A stretch of DNA of 64,000 bases from Streptomyces canus 299MFChir4.1 (GTDB lineage Bacteria > Actinomycetota > Actinomycetes > Streptomycetales > Streptomycetaceae): assembly GCF_000383615.1 (NCBI RefSeq), contig NZ_KB911601.1:1-64000 (forward strand), written 5' to 3'. Below, piece by piece: positions 1-8,330 of the stretch. Position 1 is the stretch's first letter. Each line of letters starts with the position of its first letter. The position numbers were made by a program, and so were the translations under genes. The notes under the pieces were generated by a model, which had not been told where the DNA came from, did no database searches, and saw only the letters and a list, made by a program, of their open reading frames with translations.

Positions 1-288
1 CGCCTCCAGAGCCGCCAGCAGGCCGGGGTCGGTGACCGTCAACGGCTTGCGGCCAGCTCCTGCAGCCCGGGCCCGCCGCGTCGGTACCGGGTCCCCGGCC
101 AGCTCGGTGACGCCACGCGCGACGGTCGCGGAACTGGCCCCGGAAGCGGCAGCAACCAGAGTGATCCCGCCATGGCCGATGGCCACGGCCTCGCTCGCCA
201 GGTAGAGACGACGGCGGCGCTCGTCGAGATGCGGCAGGATCCGATCGAACTTGGCCCGTAAGGCGGAGACGGGCGGACGCACTGTCAT
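1..288 (-). pseudogene. ISAzo13-type transposase, N-terminal part (runs off the window)
   Basis: From an ATG at 288 the minus strand reads MTVRPPVSALRAKFDRI, then DERRRRLYLASEA and a helix-turn-helix-like stretch GASSATVARGV, and continues open to base 1. This is the usual start of ISAzo13-family DDE transposases of actinomycetes. Only about 96 residues are inside the window, so it cannot be said whether the element is whole. It lies directly next to a truncated IS701-type gene, which suggests insertion into an older element. Confidence 0.7.
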
Positions 289-334
289 GGTCCACCGTCC
301 CACCAACTCCACCCGAACGAGCACTAATTGAAAT

Positions 335-713
335 ACAAGCCCCCGAGGTGCCGGTGTACTGCCGACACCGGCCCACCCCGGCCGACTTGGTGCCTTTCTT
401 GACGAACCCGGTGTCGTCGATGATCAGCAAGCCGCTCGGGCCGAGACGCTCACCGACGTAAGCACGGACATCGTCACGCAGGGCATCGCATCCCAGACGC
501 TGCTGTTCAACAACCGCTGAAAACCGTCCGGGGTGCGATGCCTGCCCATTCCGCAAGCTGCCGGCCGTTCTTCCTTGCCGCCTGGCCCAGCAGACCGCGG
601 ACATAGTCCCGCATCCGCCACCGCAGATCCACCCGACCGAACCGGACGGCCACCCGCTCGAATACCGACTCCAACTCCGCAACCCAGTAACCGACTTCAG
701 TCATCCCCTCCAT
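335..713 (-). pseudogene. IS701-type transposase remnant, frameshifted and truncated
   Basis: An ATG at 713 opens MEGMTEVGYWVAELES, typical of the IS701 N-terminus, followed by the RFGRVDLRWRMRDYVRGLL region. Similarity then moves between frames: PDGFQRLLNSSVWDA is in a second frame (about 424-540) and LLIIDDTGFVKKGTKSAGV, holding the first catalytic Asp of the DDE fold, lies at about 355-435. Similarity stops near 335, just before the ISAzo13 element. At least one frameshift and loss of the C-terminal two thirds make it non-functional. Confidence 0.75.
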
Positions 714-763
714 GCCAAGCCAACGACAACCGCCAGCTCAGACACGAACCGCTGCTGGAGTAC
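714..763 (+). repeat. 50-bp IS-associated repeat, copy 1
   Basis: This segment, directly upstream of the IS701 remnant, recurs in inverted orientation at 4257-4306 with one substitution and two single-base indels. The shared core reads CAACGACAACCGCCAGCTCA. It is probably the terminal region of an insertion element, left at two places. Confidence 0.7.
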
Positions 764-820
764 TACGTCGGTTCGGCACCACCCGCTCCCTGACACAAAG
801 GTCACCCGAGCGGCGCGGCA

Positions 821-1528
821 TCAGGCATTCAGAAACCGTTGGAATCGCTCGTCGAACTCCCGCGGGTCGTCAGCCAGCGATGCCTTGACCATCGCAGTGA
901 AGTCGTCGACGATCACCTCGAACACGCCGGACTCGATGCCGTCGAGGGCGATCCGCGCGACATCGGCCGGCTTCATCTTGGGTACGTCGAAGCGGTCCAT
1001 CATGTCGGTGTCGGCAGCGCCAAGGTGTACCGAGGTGACCTGTGTCCCCTGGCCGGCGAGTTCTTGGCGGAGCGCGTTGCCCATGTTCCACACAGCGGCC
1101 TTCGACGCCGCGTAGGCGCCGGTGCCTGGAAACACGAACCAGGATGCCGAGGAGGCGATGTTCACGATCGTGCCTCCCCCATTGGCCGCCAGGACCGGCG
1201 CGAACGCGCGGGACATGGTCAGCGTCCCCCAGAAGTTGACGTCCAGCACCGCGCGGACGTCATTCAGGTCCCCGAGTAAGGGACCACCTGTGATCCCCGC
1301 GTTGTTGATCAACAGGTTCACGTCGCTGGCGACGTGGGCGGCATGCAGGACGGCTTCCGGGTCGGTGACGTCGAGGGAGAGGATCTGGACGCCCTCCAGG
1401 TCGATCGACTCGGGACGACGAGCAGTCGCGTAGACCTTGGCTCCGCGCTCGACAAGTTGGGCGGCGAGGTGGCGTCCAATGCCACGGTTGGCTCCAGTGA
1501 CGAGCGCAGTGGCTCCGATGATGTTCAT
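821..1528 (-). CDS. SDR-family NAD(P)-dependent oxidoreductase
   Basis: The 235-residue protein has the classical short-chain dehydrogenase layout. TGANRGIG at residues 10-17 is the cofactor-binding turn, NNAG is the structural motif, and S-x12-Y-x3-K (Ser, then YAASK) is the catalytic set. The second beta strand ends in TARRP, where Arg would favour NADP over NAD. The ATG at 1528 (MNIIGATALVTG) was chosen because it sits just before the first beta strand; a longer reading from 1567 would run through the promoter. It is divergent from a MerR regulator, and its promoter has the long-spacer form that MerR proteins activate, so it is probably that regulator's target. Substrate unknown. Confidence 0.85.
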   Translation of the reverse strand: MNIIGATALVTGANRGIGRHLAAQLVERGAKVYATARRPESIDLEGVQILSLDVTDPEAVLHAAHVASDVNLLINNAGITGGPLLGDLNDVRAVLDVNFWGTLTMSRAFAPVLAANGGGTIVNIASSASWFVFPGTGAYAASKAAVWNMGNALRQELAGQGTQVTSVHLGAADTDMMDRFDVPKMKPADVARIALDGIESGVFEVIVDDFTAMVKASLADDPREFDERFQRFLNA

Positions 1529-1535
1529 GTCGCTT

Positions 1536-1567
1536 ACGCTAGAACCTGACGTCGACGTGAGAATCAA
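1536..1567 (-). promoter_or_regulatory. MerR-type promoter/operator driving the SDR gene
   Basis: On the minus strand TTGATT (1567-1562) and TAGCGT (1541-1536) resemble -35 and -10 boxes separated by 20 bp, longer than the usual 17. The spacer holds the near-perfect 16-bp dyad CTGACGTCGACGTGAG at 1546-1561. An over-long spacer filled by a dyad is the known architecture of promoters that MerR-family activators untwist. Confidence 0.7.
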
Positions 1568-1589
1568 GTCGGCTTTTCAAGGAGGCGGA

Positions 1590-2030
1590 ATGCGCATCGG
1601 GGACGTGGCCAAGCTCGCCGGTGTCAGCGTCCGCGCGCTGCGGTACTACGAGGAGCAAGGGCTTTTGATCGCAGACCGCGGTCCCGGCGGTCACCGGCAG
1701 TACCCTCAGTCCGCAGTCGAGCGGGTGAAGTTCATTCAGATGCTCTACGCGGCGGGGCTGTCGAGCAGTGCGATCCTGCAGGTCCTGCCGTTCCTGGACA
1801 CCCTCGTCGCGTCCCCTCGCATGGCTCGCCAGCTCGAGGCCGAGCGCGACCGGCTCAAAGCCCAGATCGACGACCTCACCAAGGCTCACGATCGGCTGGA
1901 GGATCTGATTCGCCTCGCCGCCTTATACGAGGACTCCCCAGCGACCTGTGAGCCGAATGAGACCCCGCCCACGACGCCGGTCACGCGGTCGCGCCGACGC
2001 CTCTCCGGAGCGAGACTGACCAGACACTGA
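1590..2030 (+). CDS. MerR-family transcriptional regulator
   Basis: The 146-residue protein opens with MRIGDVAKLAGVSVRALRYYE, the MerR winged helix-turn-helix, followed by a GHRQY wing. Residues about 75-110 form the coiled-coil dimerisation helix (LEAERDRLKAQIDDL). The tail is rich in Pro, Thr and Arg and has no clear metal-binding Cys cluster (a single Cys in ATCEPNE), so a small-molecule or redox signal is more likely than a metal. The ATG at 1590 follows GGAGG at 1581-1585. Divergent from the SDR gene; the 61-bp gap holds the operator. Confidence 0.9.
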   Translation: MRIGDVAKLAGVSVRALRYYEEQGLLIADRGPGGHRQYPQSAVERVKFIQMLYAAGLSSSAILQVLPFLDTLVASPRMARQLEAERDRLKAQIDDLTKAHDRLEDLIRLAALYEDSPATCEPNETPPTTPVTRSRRRLSGARLTRH

Positions 2031-2264
2031 CGGCGGCCGCTGCACCACCGTGCGTGCACTCCACGCGCCTCCACGGCTCGGTGACCTTGTCCAGGCGCCT
2101 GCTCGGAGTTCGTCGCAATATCTCAGCGCGACTGCGGCGTCGTCTCCCCTTCTCCGCCTGTCGAGGCCCCCGTCCGCGGTCCTCTCCAGCACGGGATCCC
2201 GCGCAGGACGACGAGTAGTCGAGGGTGACGCCCTCAACCACTGCCGCATGACGCAGCGGGTGTC

Positions 2265-2567
2265 TTGCTCCTCAGACCAGACCCGCACCGACTGGTGCGG
2301 GCCCGCTACACCCAACCGCGCGACGTCCTGTTCGACGACCTGGTGCGCCGGACTGCTGCTGGCACCATCGTGCCGGTGCGGTTCCGTGTCGGCGCCACAA
2401 CGCACCGCTTGCGGGTCACCAAAGCCGACCGTGACCGTCTCGAAGATCTCCGCAGCGACGACATCCAGCTGCCGCCCACCCAGGACCCCGACCTGCTCCT
2501 GCGCGCCGTTGTGATCAGTGCACGCCGCCCGGTTGGCATCGCCGTCAGCGCCTGGATCGCGTACTAA
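2265..2567 (+). CDS. Hypothetical protein or gene fragment
   Basis: A 100-codon reading frame with strongly G/C-biased third positions, which suggests it is or was coding. It reads RARYTQPRDVLFDDLV, then a beta-rich stretch VPVRFRVGATTHRLRV and a C-terminal IAVSAWIAY. I do not recognise a family. No good ribosome-binding site is visible (TTG at 2265, GTG at 2295 are possible starts), so it may be the 3' part of a truncated gene. The surrounding 2031-2264 and 2568-2718 hold nothing I can support. Confidence 0.3.
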   Translation: MLLRPDPHRLVRARYTQPRDVLFDDLVRRTAAGTIVPVRFRVGATTHRLRVTKADRDRLEDLRSDDIQLPPTQDPDLLLRAVVISARRPVGIAVSAWIAY

Positions 2568-2718
2568 GGGGGCACGACACGGCACAAGACACAGTGGAGG
2601 GGACCCTCAGGAGTCGGTGTAGGCGGCCAGGCACCGCTGCCAGCGGCGATCCTGCTCGGGCAGGACAGCGCCGCAGATCCGGCTAAGACGATGTCTTCAG
2701 TTGGCGATTGAGCCCTTC

Positions 2719-3123
2719 CTACAACTCGTACCAATTGCTCAGCGCGCCAGGTTCTCCTGTCTGGATGAAGTCGAGAACGATGTCCCAGGCATGATCGATG
2801 GTCAGCGCGACATCTGCGGTGAACGCGTACAGTTCGTCCATGATCACCACTTCGACCTCGGCGCCCGGTGCCGCGGAATCATCGCCGACATGAAGGGACA
2901 CCCCGCCATGGTTGTCGAAGAGGTGGAGGACAGCATGATCTGCTTTGAAGCCCAGAGCCAAGTAGGGGAGATCACCGTCTGGCCGCCGGATCTCAAGGTA
3001 ACCCTGGCCGAGGCCAGTACTGAGGGCCTTGATGTAAGCCATCAGTTCCTGGACGGTCGAGTGCCGTTCAAGTCCTGAGAACCATCCGGTCTCCAGTGCC
3101 GTCGCCGCCCACACCGCGCTCAC
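2719..3123 (-). CDS. Imm1-family-like immunity protein (orphan)
   Basis: The 134-residue protein reads MSAVWAATALETGW, with central strands YLEIRRPDGDLPYLALG and AVLHLFDNHGGVSLHVGD, and ends FIQTGEPGALSNWYEL. The pattern of a p-x-L-x-lgl core and a terminal (F)xxTGxxP-x-x-W block is that of the Imm1 family (Pfam PF14430), which neutralises polymorphic deaminase or nuclease toxins. The GTG at 3123 follows GGGAGGAGCAG; the longer reading from 3234 overlaps IS sequence. No toxin gene lies beside it, so it may be an orphan or protect against kin toxins. Confidence 0.6.
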   Translation of the reverse strand: MSAVWAATALETGWFSGLERHSTVQELMAYIKALSTGLGQGYLEIRRPDGDLPYLALGFKADHAVLHLFDNHGGVSLHVGDDSAAPGAEVEVVIMDELYAFTADVALTIDHAWDIVLDFIQTGEPGALSNWYEL

Positions 3124-3175
3124 TCCTGCTCCTCCCGTTCCCGTCACGCTACCTCGCCCATCTGCCTTGCCGTCT

Positions 3176-3560
3176 TCACGGATGTCCGCCTTGTGCACAC
3201 CGGCGGTAGCAGATGAGGGCACTGGCCAATCCAATGAAGGCGAGGAAGTGTTCAGCCTTCCGCTCGTAGCGACGATGCATTCGCCGGCAGCCGTTCAGCC
3301 ACGACATCGTGCGCTCAACCACCCAGCGATGCCGCCCCAGACGAGCCGACGACTCGACGCCGCGGCGAGCAATTCGAGGCACTATCTGTCGTCGCGGTAG
3401 CCAGTTGCGCAAGTGGTCGAAGTCGTAGCCCTTGTCTGCGTGCAGTTTGGCCGGCCTTCGGCGGCACGGCCCAAACCGGGAGCGGATCGGCGGGATGCCG
3501 CGCATGAGCGGGATCAGAGCCAGTGACGTCCCGCTGACGTGTTCGGTCGGCGGGGTCTGC
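3176..3560 (-). pseudogene. IS5-type transposase, C-terminal fragment
   Basis: The frame reads SGTSLALIPLM, then KLHADKGYDFDHLRNWL (second catalytic Asp) and GRHRWVVERTMSWL (catalytic Glu), ending near FIGLASALICYRR. This is the C-terminal half of IS5-family transposases. The N-terminal half with the first Asp is absent upstream of about 3560, so it is a truncated remnant. Confidence 0.8.
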
Positions 3561-3620
3561 GACTGAAGCGCTCAGCATGCGACGCGGTCGGCTGATCTGA
3601 TCTCGGTGGAGGCAACTGTT

Positions 3621-4151
3621 TCAGTCGTCGCCGGCAACCAGAAGGGCCAGGGTGCCCATGCGGCGGTCGATGAGGATGAGCTCGTGAAACTCGATGTGGA
3701 TCGGGCCGTAGTCATGGCGCGCGTCTTCGGGGAGGGCGCCGAGCGCATGCAGGCTCGTTGCTTGGCGGATCGGTGCGTAGACCGCCTCGCACAACCTCAT
3801 GTCGAGACCTGGGGGAAGGGGGACGCCATCAGTGGCCCAGGTGTGAATCATGCTGGTCGCGGTCGACTCGTCGACGGCCGTGTATGCACTGGGAGTTATC
3901 CGGTCCGACCACCACTGGCCGTGACGTGGTTCAAGCCAGACGCCGGCTCCGTCGTAGGTGTCGCGGAACTCGGGGTGCGCGATCAGGGCGGCCAGCAGCT
4001 CCCGGTCAGTTGGCGTGCCAGCTGGCAGGTGGAATCGCTTGATGTGCACCCACCGGAATCCGTGTCCACGGTCATCTGGGAACTCGAAGTCCTTGAAGTT
4101 GATGAAGGAACTGTCCCAGTGCATGTGCGAGCGGTGCATGCGAGTCAGCAT
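3621..4151 (-). CDS. Hypothetical protein
   Basis: About 176 residues from the ATG at 4151 (MLTRMHRSHMHWDSSF); an ATG at 4139 is also possible, and a weak GGAG precedes 4151. The protein is rich in His and Trp near the start (MHWDSSFINFKDFEF, HGFRWVHIKRF), has no signal peptide or membrane segment, and ends in FHELILIDRRMGTLALLVAGDD. I recall similar C-termini in unannotated Streptomyces proteins but know no function. It lies between IS5 and ISL3 remnants, so it may be cargo or a stranded gene. Confidence 0.55.
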   Translation of the reverse strand: MLTRMHRSHMHWDSSFINFKDFEFPDDRGHGFRWVHIKRFHLPAGTPTDRELLAALIAHPEFRDTYDGAGVWLEPRHGQWWSDRITPSAYTAVDESTATSMIHTWATDGVPLPPGLDMRLCEAVYAPIRQATSLHALGALPEDARHDYGPIHIEFHELILIDRRMGTLALLVAGDD

Positions 4152-4256
4152 CGCTCCGGACACCCAATGGGCAAAATCGCAGGTGAGAGAAACGGCTGAC
4201 GCCCTGCTCGCAACCGAACTGCGCAGTCTCATGATCACGACCCGATACGCGCCCCA

Positions 4257-4306
4257 GTACTCCGCAGCGGTTCGTGTCCTGAGCTGGCGGTTGTCGTTGT
4301 CTTGGC
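4257..4306 (-). repeat. 50-bp IS-associated repeat, copy 2 (inverted)
   Basis: Reverse complement of 714-763 with one substitution and two 1-bp indels. Here it lies beside an ISL3 transposase fragment rather than an IS701 one, so the two copies mark a rearrangement or two insertions of one element type. Confidence 0.7.
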
Positions 4307-4309
4307 AAG

Positions 4310-4570
4310 TAGTTCGGCCAGGCAGCGGACCTTGCCGAAGGCAAAGTCGTCGACCTCGAGTACCTCGACCTCGCCGATCTCTGGCTCGGGCAGGCCTCGG
4401 ATCATCCGCAGCAGGGTGTCCCTGCCTACGCTGACGCCGATCCCGGCCGCCAAGCGGACCCCGGCCCGGCCTGTCGGCGCCAATCCGCTCTGCGTCAACA
4501 GCCCGCGCAACAAGGGGGGAAGACGACTGATCTGTTCGCCGATCGTCACTGCCGTGCAAGCAGTGGGCAT
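4310..4570 (-). pseudogene. ISL3-type transposase fragment
   Basis: The minus-strand frame carries VSVGRDTLLRMIRGLPEPEIG followed by VEVLEVDDFAFGK. This is the region around the first catalytic Asp of ISL3 transposases (usual form VLGVDDFALRRG). Similarity stops just after it and no DDE remainder is present. Confidence 0.75.
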
Positions 4571-4599
4571 TCCGGGGAATTGTCGGTCGGCCAGGGTGA

Positions 4600-5064
4600 G
4601 TTGCTCCAGCCCGCAGAAACGGGGCAGGCTGCGGTCAGTAGGAGCGTGCGGGACGACCCGGGGAACTCGTTGCCTGGGCTGCCGTCGCCGTCAAAGCATG
4701 CGATGCGCGCCGCCGGCAGCCGCAGTGCGCGCCAGGAGTCGCCCGGTTGCACCCGGTCTGACGATCAGCTCCCGCAGCGACTCCGGCGCAAGCCACTGCC
4801 GGCCCGGATCAGTGACGACTTCGCCGTAATGGACCGCTCCCCTGCAGTCCCTGTATCCGCAGGCCCTCGACCAGGTACCGCATCACGTTCGGATGCGGTA
4901 CCGGCGAGAAAAGGGCCAGCGAGCACGAAGTCCACCACCAACCGGGCCGGCAGTAGCCGTCCACGCTGCTCCGCCCGCCCGCACGCGGCCGTTGCACGAA
5001 CCATCGACCCTGATGGATGAACCCAGGTCAGGATCTGCAAGCCAGATGACTCACCGGCGCTCAC
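4600..5064 (-). pseudogene. IS4-type transposase remnant, several frameshifts
   Basis: Reading from 5064 the minus strand shows CGRAEQRGRLLPARLVVDFVLA, typical of the IS4 N-terminal domain (PF13006). It continues in a second frame (about 4809-4900) with PHPNVMRYLVEGLR, and in a third frame (about 4650-4752) with GDSWRALRLPAARIACFD, matching the IS4 block that precedes the first catalytic Asp. The frame changes show decay. Confidence 0.7.
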
Positions 5065-5192
5065 GGTCTCTCTGGGTTCCGGCGAAGTCGCCCCGTCAGC
5101 GATCGAAGCGACTCAAGCGACTCAAGTCCCGGCATTACCAACGCAGTTCCGTGTGGCATGGCGGCACCTACGAGTGACCCATGCCACTCGTC

Positions 5193-5747
5193 TCAGCCGG
5201 CAGTCGGCGGCTTGGAGCCGTTCATGATGTTGGCGATCGGTCCGATGAGGAACCACTTGCCATCGACACCCTGGCCCTTGATCTGCTGCGGAGCGGTGTC
5301 GCCCGTGTAGTAGTACAGCGGGTGGCCCCCGTAGGTGACCTGCTTTGTGCCATCCGTCCGGTTGATGGTGCCCAGGCTGCTCGGCACGGTGTACTTGCCG
5401 ACCACGGTCACCGGCTTGGTCGTCGTAAGCGGAGGCCACTTCTTGGCACACGCGTCATAGCAGGTGGACGCCGACTTCGTGTCCTTCATGTTCAGATACA
5501 GCGTGCGTCCAGCCGTATCAGTGAGCCAGATGCCTGCCTTGCCCTTCGCGGTCTTCAGGACCAACTTCGAGCCGGAGTCGGCCGTGTCGGGCGCCTCTGA
5601 GGCCGGCGTCGACTTGGGCGCCGCCGAAGCCGATGTCGAACCAGCGGCCGACGAGTCATCGGAGCTACTGCACGCTGCCGCGAACGTCGCCAGGGCGGCG
5701 AGGGAAAGGCCGAGGCCAAGCGTTCGTACTGATGTCCTGTGGAGCAT
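5193..5747 (-). CDS. Secreted-repeat lipoprotein (COG4315-like)
   Basis: The 184-residue precursor starts at the ATG at 5747 (MLHRTSVRTLG), six bases after AAGGA. It has a hydrophobic signal ending in a lipobox-type AAAC and a Ser/Ala/Thr-rich linker. Two repeats of the secreted-repeat family (PF03640) follow: GIWLTDTAGRTLYLNMKD with paired Cys in STCYDACAKKWPP, and TYGGHPLYYYTGD ending in GKWFLIGP. The family is extracytoplasmic and of unknown function; actinobacterial members often sit beside sulfite-oxidase-type molybdoenzymes, as here. Its promoter carries the GAACGTTC-type operator, so it probably belongs to the window's terpenoid/redox regulon. Confidence 0.85.
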   Translation of the reverse strand: MLHRTSVRTLGLGLSLAALATFAAACSSSDDSSAAGSTSASAAPKSTPASEAPDTADSGSKLVLKTAKGKAGIWLTDTAGRTLYLNMKDTKSASTCYDACAKKWPPLTTTKPVTVVGKYTVPSSLGTINRTDGTKQVTYGGHPLYYYTGDTAPQQIKGQGVDGKWFLIGPIANIMNGSKPPTAG

Positions 5748-5817
5748 GACCATCCTTAGTCATCCGCGACGAAGAGTGACTCGTCGTCCGTATATGTAGC
5801 GCTCGATACAACGGTGA

Positions 5818-5863
5818 ACTTAGTGGGCCTTTGTGACCAATGTCAAGACCGAACATTCTATCT
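5818..5863 (-). promoter_or_regulatory. Promoter with GAACGTTC-type operator (site A)
   Basis: On the minus strand the operator AGATAGAATGTTCGGTCT (5863-5846) runs straight into TTGACA (5846-5841). A 17-bp spacer and CTAAGT (5823-5818) follow. One base of the core differs from the other sites (GAACATTC on the plus strand). It points at the lipoprotein gene. Confidence 0.75.
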
Positions 5864-6005
5864 CGCAGAACCCGCGGCAAGCAGTCTCGACCACCCTTGA
5901 CTCGCAAACTCCCGCGCAATGCCGGCACTTGAGGAAAGCTGGAGCCAGCCGCCACAACCGGCGGCCCGCGACGCGGCGGTGGCGCCACCAGCCGATAGCG
6001 ACCGC

Positions 6006-7649
6006 TCAGGAAACCTTCACGGTGATGGTGTGATAGCCGGTCGCGCCGTCCGGGACCACGTCCTGGACGACCGAGGTCTGCACAGCACCCGTGCCGTCGG
6101 TCGCACGCACCTTGACCTTGTGTGAGCCCTTGGACGCGTCCGCCCACGCATAGGACCATTGCCGCCAGGTGTCCGGCGTATCCGACGCCGCCAGCGTCGC
6201 CTCCCGCCAAGGCCCGTTGTCGATCTGGACTTCCACTGCGGCTACGCCGCGGTGAGTGGCCCAAGCCGTGCCGGCAAGCACCACGTTCCCGGCGGGTACG
6301 GTTGCCCCGCTCTTCGGCACTTCGATCCGGGACGCGGTCTTGACCGGCGCCTCCGGAGAATAGCCGCGCGGCGTCCAGTACGCGTCGGACTTGGCGAACG
6401 TCGTGATCTCCAGATCGGTCAGCCACTTGGTGGCGGACACATATCCGTACAGCCCTGGAATCAGCATCCGGCACGGGAAGCCGTGCTTGACCGGCAGCGC
6501 CTCACCGTTCATCGCGACCGCCAACATCGCCTGCCTGCCGTCGAGTACCGCTTCGGTGGGCGAGCCGATCGTCATCCCGTCGAACGAGGTGGACAGGATC
6601 ATGTCCGCCCCGCGGTGAACGCCGGCGCGGCGCAGCAGCGGCGCCAATGGCGTTCCCAGCCAGCGAGCGTTGCCGACGTACGGTCCGCCCACGGGGTTCG
6701 AGACACAGGTCAAGGTCAGGTCGTGTTCCTCGAACCTGTAGGAGAGCAGCTCTTCGAAACTGATCTCAAACGGGCGGTCCACCATGCCGTGAATCTTCAG
6801 TTTCCAGTCCCTCGGGTCCACATGAGGGAGGGTGAGCGCCGTGTCGACGCGGTAGAACTGAGAGGTCGGGGTGATGAACGGACTGAGCCCGCTCACGTTC
6901 GGGTGCACCGCGGCCGGAGGCTGGGGCAGCGTTTTCGCCGGAGTCGGCAGTACGACCTTCTCCCGCGCATCAGAAACGTTGTAGCGCTTCTTTATCCATG
7001 CCTTCCCGCCATATCCGGCCACCAGCGCACCCGCAGCGGTACCCACCGTGCCGAGGACGAAGCGGCGCCTCTCGGTCAACTCGGCGGAGGACTCCGACTG
7101 CCTGAGCGACAAGTTCGTGAGCCATCGCAATATCAAGGCCGCGACGAGCCCGGCGAGCAGGGAGGGGAACAGCCAGCTGGTTTCCGCAGTCGGCCGTGTG
7201 ACAGCGACGATCGCGCCGACCACCCCGACCGCCACGGTGAGGATACTGGCAAGGGTCAGCCGAGTGCGGGCGAGCACGCCGTCGACGGCCGCCGCCAACG
7301 CCAGCGTCACATAGACGCCGATCAGCAGCACGGTCTTGTCGTTGCTGCCGAAGTTGCGAATCGCGAACTGCTCAAGCCACGTAGGCGTAAGGCTGATCGC
7401 CCAGTTCCCGGCTGCTGTCACCGGCGCAGACGCTTCCCCCGTAGCCACCGCGACCAGCTCGCCCACCGCAAGCCCCGCGCCGCCGGCCACCAGGCCGAGC
7501 AGCGCCGCACGTGCGATCCGACCGGCCCGGGAAGTCCGGCGCTTGGCCGAGGTGGGGGCCACCTCTTGCGGTGCCTGCCCTCCTTGCAGATACAGCTCGG
7601 GCCCGTCTGCCGCTTCGCCCTGCGCACCGCCGGGCTGCTGGTCGCTCAT
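6006..7649 (-). CDS. Membrane-anchored sulfite-oxidase-type molybdopterin oxidoreductase
   Basis: The 547-residue protein has a charged N-terminus, about four membrane helices (roughly residues 45-70, 100-125, 130-155, 160-180) and a Tat-like ERRRFVLGTVG motif near 205. The Oxidoreductase molybdopterin domain (PF00174) includes LTCVSNPVGG, whose Cys would bind molybdenum. A C-terminal Ig-like dimerisation domain (PF03404) ends in GYHTITVKV. Family members oxidise or reduce small S- or N-oxides outside the membrane; the partner here may be the adjacent secreted-repeat lipoprotein. The ATG at 7649 follows GGCGGAGAAC. Its promoter region has two GAACGTTC operators. The molybdopterin hydroxylase at 15.5-19.3 kb is a different enzyme class. 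Confidence 0.9.
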   Translation of the reverse strand: MSDQQPGGAQGEAADGPELYLQGGQAPQEVAPTSAKRRTSRAGRIARAALLGLVAGGAGLAVGELVAVATGEASAPVTAAGNWAISLTPTWLEQFAIRNFGSNDKTVLLIGVYVTLALAAAVDGVLARTRLTLASILTVAVGVVGAIVAVTRPTAETSWLFPSLLAGLVAALILRWLTNLSLRQSESSAELTERRRFVLGTVGTAAGALVAGYGGKAWIKKRYNVSDAREKVVLPTPAKTLPQPPAAVHPNVSGLSPFITPTSQFYRVDTALTLPHVDPRDWKLKIHGMVDRPFEISFEELLSYRFEEHDLTLTCVSNPVGGPYVGNARWLGTPLAPLLRRAGVHRGADMILSTSFDGMTIGSPTEAVLDGRQAMLAVAMNGEALPVKHGFPCRMLIPGLYGYVSATKWLTDLEITTFAKSDAYWTPRGYSPEAPVKTASRIEVPKSGATVPAGNVVLAGTAWATHRGVAAVEVQIDNGPWREATLAASDTPDTWRQWSYAWADASKGSHKVKVRATDGTGAVQTSVVQDVVPDGATGYHTITVKVS

Positions 7650-7872
7650 GCGTTCTCCGCCAAAGTCGTAGCCCGGCGCCGGAGGACCGGACCGGCTGAT
7701 GTGGGGACGGCGACGTCGTACGACGTGACACGCACGTCAGTCCGCCCGGCGGCCGCGGGTGGTACAGCGGGAGGCGAGTCAACGGTGATCACGGTGATCC
7801 CTTCAGTAGGCGATGCCGCGGTCAGCCTCCCCCGAGGACAAGCGCGTGCAGAGAGCCGCTGGGCTTGAGCTC

Positions 7873-7942
7873 AGACTGAACGTTCTATCTCGGGCAAGCA
7901 TCACGGTTTCACCTACGCCTGTCAAGAAAGAACGTTCTCCCC
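7873..7942 (-). promoter_or_regulatory. Double GAACGTTC operator and promoter (sites B and C)
   Basis: Site C (core 7930-7937) abuts TTGACA (7925-7920, minus strand), followed by a 17-bp spacer and a TG-extended GATGCT (7902-7897). Site B (core 7878-7885) lies just downstream at the expected transcription start. The cores are 52 bp apart. The same layout is found at 63643-63698. It points at the molybdoenzyme gene. Confidence 0.75.
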
Positions 7943-8069
7943 TACGTCGAACACCGATCCGCACCGCACAACGGCTTGCGGCGGTCGGGGCGCACCACCA
8001 CGCAACCCCTCCGGGGCCCTCCGCAGAATCACCAACTCAACTTGGAGAGCGCAGATTCCCGGAGAGCAT

Positions 8070-8330
8070 CCTCAGACGGGCCGTGCGCTGACGGCCAGCG
8101 CCAAGAACGGTTCGCCGCACACGTGTTGCAGACCGATCCCCGTCACCCGGCTCGCCACCCTCCACCGGACCGGTGTCCGGAAGGCGGAGGACGTGGGAGC
8201 CCTTCCCCTCGTATCGGAAGGTGGGACCTCGGTAGCCGAACAGCCAGGCGATCGACCTCTCAATCGTCCAGCGGTGCCGGCCGAGTCGCGCGATGCGCGG
8301 ACCTGTCCACGTAGTTCGACCGGACGGCGC
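8070..8330 (-). pseudogene. IS5-type transposase, degraded C-terminal fragment
   Basis: The frame reads RIARLGRHRWTIERSIAWLFGYRGPTFRYEGK, the catalytic-Glu helix of IS5 transposases, then loses similarity. It is a different copy from the fragment at 3.2 kb. Nothing coding is recognisable in the 8331-8649 stretch upstream. Confidence 0.7.

Noticed and set aside
1923..2585. Minus-strand ORF of 220 codons
   Set aside because: It overlaps the MerR 3' end and the plus-strand ORF with better third-position bias; no motif.
6159..7868. Plus-strand open frame (569 codons) over the molybdoenzyme
   Set aside because: Low-complexity Arg/His-rich translation with no motif; shadow of the minus-strand gene.
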